From: Eremomyces bilateralis CBS 781.70
Taxonomy: Eukaryota; Ascomycota; Dothideomycetes; Eremomycetales; Eremomycetaceae
DNA: 64,000 nucleotides
Assembly: GCF_010015585.1 (NCBI RefSeq)
Contig: NW_022985092.1
Span: 245,811 to 309,810 of the forward strand
Reading direction: 5' to 3'
The stretch's first letter is position 1. Each line of letters opens with the position of its first letter. Positions 57,513 through 64,000 of this stretch are shown here, in pieces. Below the pieces are notes generated by a model. That model was not told where the DNA came from, ran no database searches, and was given only the letters and a program-made list of their open reading frames with translations. The position numbers and the translations under genes are program-made.

Positions 57513-58985
57513 CTATACCCGGACCTGGGAGCTGCTTTTCTCAAGACTAGGAGCGAACCGAGCAACAATAGCACGACCAACCCTAATGCTTGGCTCGTCC
57601 AGAATCCTCGTGCCCAGCTCCGCAAGGAGCATAGTCAACGGAAAAATAAACGCCTGCGAGACCAAAAACCCGGTCGAAAATCCAATAGGCCCGGCATCCG
57701 GGATCGCCAGCTTATAGTCGAACCAGGTCCTAATATCGCCCGGGACTCTGCCAAACATGCGCTCGATACGGTCGCCGACCGTCCATAGGAAAGGGATGTG
57801 GAGGAGATAGAGGGAAAAGCTGATCCGTCCCAGATATTTCAGCCATCGGGTGGTGAAGAAGGACTGCAACCATTTGAGTCTGAGGACGGCGTAGACGAGG
57901 AGAATGGCGCCGGGGGTGTTCCAGAAGCGCCAATACTCGTCTTTGAAATACATCGCTGGAATGAGCATCGTCATGTAATACCACCCGGGCGTGTTGTAGG
58001 AAAGCTCCGGATCGTCGTGTTTATCAGACGGTTGACACACAATCCACCAAGCCAAAACGAACAGCACGTTATAAACCACGTTTGTCACTCGGTTCGAGAA
58101 GCGCTTGATCAAAACACGGTCGATGCCATCCAGATCGTTGATGGCGAGAGCCACGCCACCCATAAAGCAGGACATCGACCACTGCTTGATGAACAAGAAG
58201 ATGATACCGGTGATGCTGAAAAGGCTCATCCGATATCGTGGGACAAACGCTGTCACTGCGAGCATTGAATACACTAGCAGGGAGCCTGTGAATTCAATAG
58301 GCATCGTCCAAGCCGGCGGATCGTACGGATACCACTGCGTAAATGACCCATGCTTGATGAACGGATTCATCAGCAAAGCGGTTTCATATACCCAGTTCCT
58401 GAGCTCCAGAAGAAGACTGTCTTGCGGCACCGGCCATTCCAAGACAGGCGCCAGTCCAAATGGCAGGTGCATGATGAAAACAAACGAAAGCGCTATGGTG
58501 AGCGCTGGGATATACAGCCGAAACGGGCGGCGAATAACCGCAGAAAGCAGCCGGCGATGTGCTGCAGCTGTGTCCCCATCGCGAATGAGTCGAAGGGGAC
58601 CGGCACTGAGCACATAGCCTGAGAGGACGAAGAAGATCGCAACGGCGGCATTGCCACCGTTGAAAAAGATGCGGAGGAAGGGGAAGGTGGCAAACGCTGT
58701 TCGGCCGTGATATCCAAAGCCTTCATGGAGGATGTCATGTGAGCTATACCATGAGGGGTGTTGATGGCTCATGTAGACCAGGAAACAGGCGAGACCGCGT
58801 AGTCCATCGAGAAATGCAGTAGCCCGAGCCGGCGGTTTGGGTGCCGGTATGCTTGGTTCATCTTCCGTGGAAAGTAGCAGATTTTCGTTTTCAGAGTGGT
58901 CTTGGAGACCCTCATCTTCGACAGCCCATTCCAGTTCTATATCGTCCACCCATTGCTCTTCTATGTCATCCGGGTGTGAAACCAT
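57513..58985 (-). CDS. Acyltransferase 3 family membrane protein
   Basis: Intronless, 490 aa; start is the ATG of MVSHPDDIEEQWVDDIELEW (upstream frame opens only from a TTG). The first 50 residues are acidic and cytosolic. TAFLDGLRGLACFLVYMSHQ and the following HPSW contain the LDGLRG entry motif and the His of the active site. NAAVAIFFVLSGYVLS is the second family block, and RISFSLYLLHIPFLWTV the late conserved helix. About ten membrane spans. Such enzymes move acyl groups onto sugars, lipids or small molecules; the substrate is not predictable. Single-exon structure sets it apart from most neighbours. Confidence 0.9.
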   Translation of the reverse strand: MVSHPDDIEEQWVDDIELEWAVEDEGLQDHSENENLLLSTEDEPSIPAPKPPARATAFLDGLRGLACFLVYMSHQHPSWYSSHDILHEGFGYHGRTAFATFPFLRIFFNGGNAAVAIFFVLSGYVLSAGPLRLIRDGDTAAAHRRLLSAVIRRPFRLYIPALTIALSFVFIMHLPFGLAPVLEWPVPQDSLLLELRNWVYETALLMNPFIKHGSFTQWYPYDPPAWTMPIEFTGSLLVYSMLAVTAFVPRYRMSLFSITGIIFLFIKQWSMSCFMGGVALAINDLDGIDRVLIKRFSNRVTNVVYNVLFVLAWWIVCQPSDKHDDPELSYNTPGWYYMTMLIPAMYFKDEYWRFWNTPGAILLVYAVLRLKWLQSFFTTRWLKYLGRISFSLYLLHIPFLWTVGDRIERMFGRVPGDIRTWFDYKLAIPDAGPIGFSTGFLVSQAFIFPLTMLLAELGTRILDEPSIRVGRAIVARFAPSLEKSSSQVRV

Positions 58986-59374
58986 CTGAGCTGATGAATC
59001 AGGGCAACCGATCGTTAACGTCAACACTCCCCACGTAGCAACATTGCTGGCCTCGTGATGGTGTTTGCGACGAAAATATGTCTGTAAATGTGTAATTTCT
59101 TGTCGAGGACACGAAACAACTCACAAACCACGATCCAAGATCGCAAGGTTAAACGTATCAAAGTTCCAGCCATCCGCAATCTGCATGTGATTACGTTAGT
59201 CCGGATCTGGGCTAGTGACGCCCCTGAACAGGGGATTGCAGATTAAATAATCCACATTTGTTGATCGTTTTGGCGTGTCAATCAATCACAGAAACAATCG
59301 GTAACTGTCGCACGTGATGTGCTAAAATGGTTGGGAGTGAGATGCTGTTGTTCCAGCAGCGAAGTTGTTGTATT

Positions 59375-59407
59375 GTGTAAGTTGTGTGTAAGTTGTGTGT
59401 AAGTTGT
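59375..59407. repeat. Three perfect 11-bp tandem units (GTGTAAGTTGT)
   Basis: Direct repeat, non-coding, upstream of the acyltransferase. Confidence 0.85.
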
Positions 59408-59959
59408 GTGTTCTAGCTGAATGCCTGGTCCCCCGGCCCTACAGATATACGAGAGTCACGGCAAGATTATTAATGCAGTTTGTAGCCTTGGACTCCTAGA
59501 GCTCATGCCTTGGCCTGCGACAGTAACCTATCAGAGGTAGTGAGATGCTTGTATTCGGTCAGAAGTACATAGTTTACCTTGGAGGGTATATATATACCCA
59601 GGCTTATGTAATCTTATGTAATCTACAAGAGGCGGTGACTAAGTAATAGTCGCGGATTTCCGACAACATGTTACTTTGGAAGTTTGGATAATTACCGAAG
59701 ACCGCGGGCATAATATAGCATTACAGTAGTCAAATGAAGTTCCCAGCTTTCTCGAAGACGTCTTGAGAATCTGGCAATGCTAAATGTAAGGGTCTCACTG
59801 TAGGAAATCTCCAATCGTGAGGCAAACATTGAATTGTTGCTATGAAGGAGGAATCTATCTAAAGTGTGCAAGGCGTTATGTCCTGATGCTGCAGAGCAAA
59901 CAGCAGGGCGCATACCGGGGTTTATGTAATCGTCTATTGACTGTTAGTATCCCGTTACG

Positions 59960-60110
59960 GCTGCAAACGGTAAAAATTAGCACTTGGCTACTTAACGGAT
60001 GCTTACCATGTAAACGTCAGACCATATAAGCGCTTGACTAGGTTAGGCGTTTGGTTATTTTACGGTATGTGTAAATACCGGTTGTTCAACGGTTTGTGAA
60101 CGGTTTGTTA
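59960..60110. repeat. Subterminal-type AACGG(T)/CCGTT motifs
   Basis: At least six copies of CGGT/AACGG-type pentamers to octamers lie in 150 bp, including ACGGTTTGTGAACGGTTTGT. They sit about 250 bp beyond the transposase stop, where CACTA-type elements carry binding-site arrays. No clear CACTA terminus was found. Confidence 0.4.
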
Positions 60111-60355
60111 AGGAATAGTGGGCCCTAGTGGCTGCCAATAGGATCTCCTCAATTTTAATGCCTGACAGCCTGAGGCGCTCAAAATACACATGATTTTCAG
60201 CGTCACGTGCCTCATTGCCGATGTTCTCCCAGCCTTGGTCTAACATGCCTTGCCTGGTGCTACCCCCATGCACTCCTCCCATACCAACACGATGCTCCAC
60301 CAGCCACACCACGAGTTCCATGCCACTAGTTACAGTGGCCAGCAAGCCCCCATTG

Positions 60356-63300
60356 TTACATAAACTGGATCCTCGAGTCGACATACATCACGGTGCGAGA
60401 GGCGTTGTCGAGCGTAAGCTGAGCATTGTTCTCTGTAATCGGGACAACGTATAACTGGCGTCCGGTGATCGAGGGGAGGCCGACGAGGGTCTGCTCTTCG
60501 CTGAGCTCGAAGAGGGGATAATTAAAGACGCGATCTTGACGTAACGGTTCGAATGGAACGGCGGGAGTAATGAGGAAGAATATGCGGCAGTTATCTAGGG
60601 ATATTAGCAGTAAACTCGGGCCAAGAGGGAGGCTGCTTACCTTTCAGGGCCTCATGGATAAAGATCTGGTCGATACGACCAAGCATACCACTGTCATACT
60701 CTACGTAATGGCCACGGCTTAGAGTGATACGCTGCTCAGATCTCCTATAAGCAGAAGGTCAGCCTGTCTTACCCATTAAATGCCACTGCATAGTACTTAC
60801 ATCTCCCCCTCCCGGCGCGGCTCCCTCCAGACAAACGATACCTTCTTCCACCAACGAAGTCGACGGGTGCCAGGATGGTTGACAGGCATCTTGTAGTCGG
60901 CACTATACGACCGGAAAAGTTTGGCGCGAAACCCGGCGGAGAACTTAGAGACAGACACTGGGAGCTGGAGTGTCTGCTCTACGTACTTGTTAGGAATCCG
61001 ACCAAGCACAGACGGTTGACGATGCGTATCGTCCTCCCTGGTAGCCAGGGAGATATCATGGTCTGCGTCCAACTCCCCAGCTCCGGTAGCTCCAGGGACC
61101 ACTTGGAGCTGAGCGATCGTAGCGTGAGGCATCAGGGAGGTAAACAACTGGGGACAACGTACACGGAGGTTTTGGAACTGGGCACTAAGGGCGGGATGCG
61201 TGACCTGGAAACTCCCATGGAGTAAGAAGCGGAGCGTCATGGTAAAGCTCTCAATTTCAAGGAGATCCTTCTCAGGGTGCTTCTTATTCGTCCTAAGGAT
61301 GTTCTTCTTATAGGATCGATGCTTCAGCTCACCACCAAGAGCATGGACGTTAGAGACGAGTGCATACTGGTCCTGTACCAGTGGGTAGTGAAGGGCAGCA
61401 TGGACATTGGGGCGACTGATATTGTTCCTGTATCCCGCCGCCTTGTTTTTGGTCGACGCAGCCTCTTTCTTGGTGATGGCTACTGGAGTTGTAGAGGCAG
61501 TAATGATAGACATAGGGGTCTGCGTTGGCTGCGTCGACGAACCTGGCTCAACGGATCCTGTACGAGAACCAACACGAGAGAATGCCCTGGTCTGAATTGC
61601 CGCAGCACGAGAGGCCACTTCGCAGAGCCGTTGGAACATAGAGCGAGACGCCGTAATCTCCATATGTAGGGATGCGCGCTCCGCGGTAGTCAGATAGGCG
61701 GCGGAGAGGAGAGTATTTACCTTTGCCACTGATGCAACAGCCTTGACCAGAATAGTAACGATATGGTCATTGGTAGGGAGCTTGGGGTTTTCCACAGCGG
61801 CCAGCTCAAGGACCTCGGTGCTAAAGACAATATGTGCCTCCTGGAGAAAGGTCGGCTTGATATGCGAGGCACGCAGCCAAAGGCGGAAGAGAACGGGTAT
61901 AATAACAGACCAGCGAGCGTGCTCTTGGAGCGTATAGGAGCCGATATAAAATAGCGGCGACTGAATGCGGTTCCATCCTGGTGGAAATGGGAACGAGCGT
62001 ACTTTCTGCGTATATCCAATAGCCGCTTGGGGGGTTAGTACTTGGTCAAGTATAGCCAAGTGTAACAGCTCCGTAATACCACCTGCTTCGGAGTGCGCCA
62101 TATCACCAGGGCAATCAATATTAATAGGATTGCAAGGGGCCAGCTTCTTCAAGGCAGGGAATTCGACACGCATGCCGTTGGCTCTGGCGAATGCCTCGTG
62201 GTGCGTCTTTTGCCAGACCGAATCCATATGCTGGCGTTGACGCATGACTTCGAAATGGTACCGACCACTGTGGACGATATTAAAGTCCAGGTTGCCTCGT
62301 CGAGGAGCGTCGATGGTACAGAAACGGCAGTTGAAATTTGCGGTCGGCCCCAGGAACCCTCCATTTAGCTGTTGCTGCGGCATATCACCGATGAATGCAA
62401 GGAAGGGAATACATACGAAGTATGTCTTGCCGTTGATATCCATATCAACGCCCCTATCCAGTCTTTGCATCAACTCTAGGGCGTCGACGACGTCGTCAAA
62501 GTTGCTACCGTGAGGGCCCAAAGTCAGTGGAAATACATTGGCCGGAATATTCCGCTCGGCTTGGACAAGGCAGGCCAGGAGAAGATAGAAGCCCATAATA
62601 GTACGGTGCATGTTACGGAAGAGCCCGAAGCCATCGAGATACCCAAGGATAGGTACAGACAAGATATCCGTCCCCCTAGGCCTATTCCGCTTTGCGAAAT
62701 TGCTGACGAAATATTCTCGCCCATAGACCTCAAGCTCAAGTTCGCCGCGGATCGGGTGGGTCTTAAAGATAGGCCGGATACCTGTATTCTGGTTATAGAC
62801 CCGACGTACAATATGCTCGTTTGGAGAGAGGCTGTCTGTTGATCGATCGCTAGGGAGTTGTACAGAGCTCCTGAAGGCATAGTCGAAATAGACAGTAATG
62901 TCTGTTAGGCGCTCAATCAATTCTTCGGGGACAACGTCGATAGTATCATCTAGCATAATGAATTCGCGGGAGTGAGGAGGCGGGTCGAGAGTAAGATTTT
63001 GGTACGTTGGGCGAGAGAGGAACTGGTTTATTAGCTGAAACCGCTGGACCTTGAGGACAATCGAACCCTCTGGGCTACTATGCTCGCGATATGTGCGGAA
63101 ATCCCTTCCAAAAGCCACGATTTGGCCAAGATGCGGCTTTTGCGTCATCGTCTGACAGAGACACTGTGTATCGTTGCATTTGAAACGGACGAGATCCGAA
63201 GGAAAAACTGGCTCGGTCGTATTTGGATAGTAGCCGTACTGACCAGAAGAGCAACGGATTGACGACGCCCAGGCAATAGATTCCCAGAGCTCTTTAGGCG

Positions 63301-64000
63301 AGTCGACGAACCTAGCCATCCCAAAGAACATATTTGAGCGTAGCTCGGTGTTCAAGATTGTCCTAAAGAGCTCGAACGGGTTAAAGAAGTAGAGGTTCTC
63401 TGCATGCGTTCGTAAACCGGCCTCAGCCTCCCCACGGCGGCCACTCGGGAGCTTGTTAGCACTGAGGGTAATCGGTTTAGAGCGGATTTCGAGGAGGGGC
63501 AGTTGTTCGTTCACTTGTTTCTTTATAGTATCAACCCTTTTAGGGAGCTTGCTGATCTCTTTATTGCTAGTAAGGTTCAGAACCTCAACGAGCGCCTTAT
63601 ACTGGGACCGAGGGACACCGTACTGCTGTACCCATGTGCCCATTGCAAGGGCGAAGTCAGTCATTGGCTGGGTGGCAATCCTGCGTGGCAGAGGTAGAGA
63701 GGTATCTGAAGGAATGAAATACTTGGAGTTGGCAGCGAAGGGGTGAGGAGCTTCTTGGGTAACTTGACTTGTCTCCGTGTTAGCCACCGTCTGACTACTA
63801 ATAGTAGCGGTCTCTTCATCGGATTCGATATCGTTAGCAACAGGCGTTAAATCCTCGATATCCTCTGCCGGGAACTGGTATTCAGCAAGTTCACGACGGT
63901 CATCCAGGGTAGGCATCGTCTCATTAAGCTCGCTTGCTAGCATGGCCTGCGTACCCCCGAGTATGGCTTCGAAGCTATCAAACCCAAGGTCTTCTTCAGT
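60356..64000 (-). CDS. CACTA/Tnp2-like DDE transposase, 5' end beyond the window
   Basis: Three visible exons, complement(60356..60594, 60641..60744, 60801..64000), introns 46 and 56 nt, both in phase; 1180 aa visible. The frame stays open to base 64000, upstream of the ATG at 63943, so the gene is probably cut by the edge. The core reads SVPILGYLDGFGLFRNMHRT, LAFIGDMPQQQLNGGFLGPT, CRFC and NIDCPGDMAHSEAGGITELL. That order (DGF, GD, CxxC, D-H-E) is how Tnp2-type CACTA transposases are laid out. Residues 60-90 are low-complexity. The two C-terminal exons encode LSRGHYVEYDSGMLGRIDQI, then NCRIFFLITPAVPFEPLRQD. No stop or frameshift. The exact superfamily (CACTA or Plavaka) is uncertain. Confidence 0.75.

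Larger units (their letters stand above)
58986..60355. other. Intergenic region with tandem repeat and transposon end
   Basis: Contains the 11-bp repeat at 59375 and, from about 59960, repeated AACGG/CCGTT motifs that probably belong to the 3' end of the CACTA-like element. No gene. Confidence 0.45.

Noticed and set aside
40380-59027. A complete secondary-metabolite gene cluster
   Set aside because: Tailoring enzymes, a regulator and a transporter are present, but no backbone synthase, and unrelated genes are interspersed.
1-64000. CRISPR arrays, bacterial operons, riboswitches
   Set aside because: The window is eukaryotic with introns; no regularly spaced repeats of CRISPR type were seen.

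Overview
The window is eukaryotic and comes from a filamentous ascomycete (Pezizomycotina). The gene content (GH72 cell-wall glucanosyltransferase, Ste7-type MAPKK, homeobox plus C2H2 regulator, GH93-like enzyme, Fot/pogo transposon) and many 47-70 nt GT-AG introns would suit Eurotiomycetes such as Aspergillaceae; that placement is inference. Genes lie on both strands without operons. I rebuilt exon structures by eye and checked every intron-containing coding gene for GT/AG sites and for total length in whole codons.

Left part (1-30 kb) is mostly conserved core genes. In order: a HerA/FtsK-like P-loop ATPase (-), a frameshifted SDR pseudogene (+), a GH72 enzyme (-), a SET-domain scrap, an unrecognised Pro-rich nuclear-type protein (+), COX15 haem A synthase (-) divergent from cytosolic lysyl-tRNA synthetase (+), an unknown protein (-), a pseudokinase (-) whose 5' end looks frameshifted, a divergent actin-related protein (-), a Ste7-type MAPKK (+) and a Ser/Pro-rich protein (+). 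A 3 kb gene-poor gap follows.

Middle part (30-48 kb): a BUD2-like RasGAP (+), then a repeat island (about 34.5-38.4 kb) holding a short TIR element, a relic resembling DUF3435 proteins and an intact 1.95-kb Fot/pogo-type DNA transposon with TA target duplication. Next come a Gfo/Idh/MocA oxidoreductase broken by one in-frame stop, a homeobox/C2H2 transcription factor, a Baeyer-Villiger monooxygenase and an O-methyltransferase.

Right part (48-64 kb): a histidine-phosphatase protein, a 38-residue Cys-rich ORF, a 413-bp TIR element with a perfect 9-bp target duplication, an MFS transporter, a secreted GH93-like enzyme, a membrane acyltransferase, and a CACTA/Tnp2-like transposase running off the right edge.

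The most unexpected signal is compositional. In at least a dozen native genes on both strands the coding strand switches from C-rich to G-rich near the 3' end. The two transposons do not show it.
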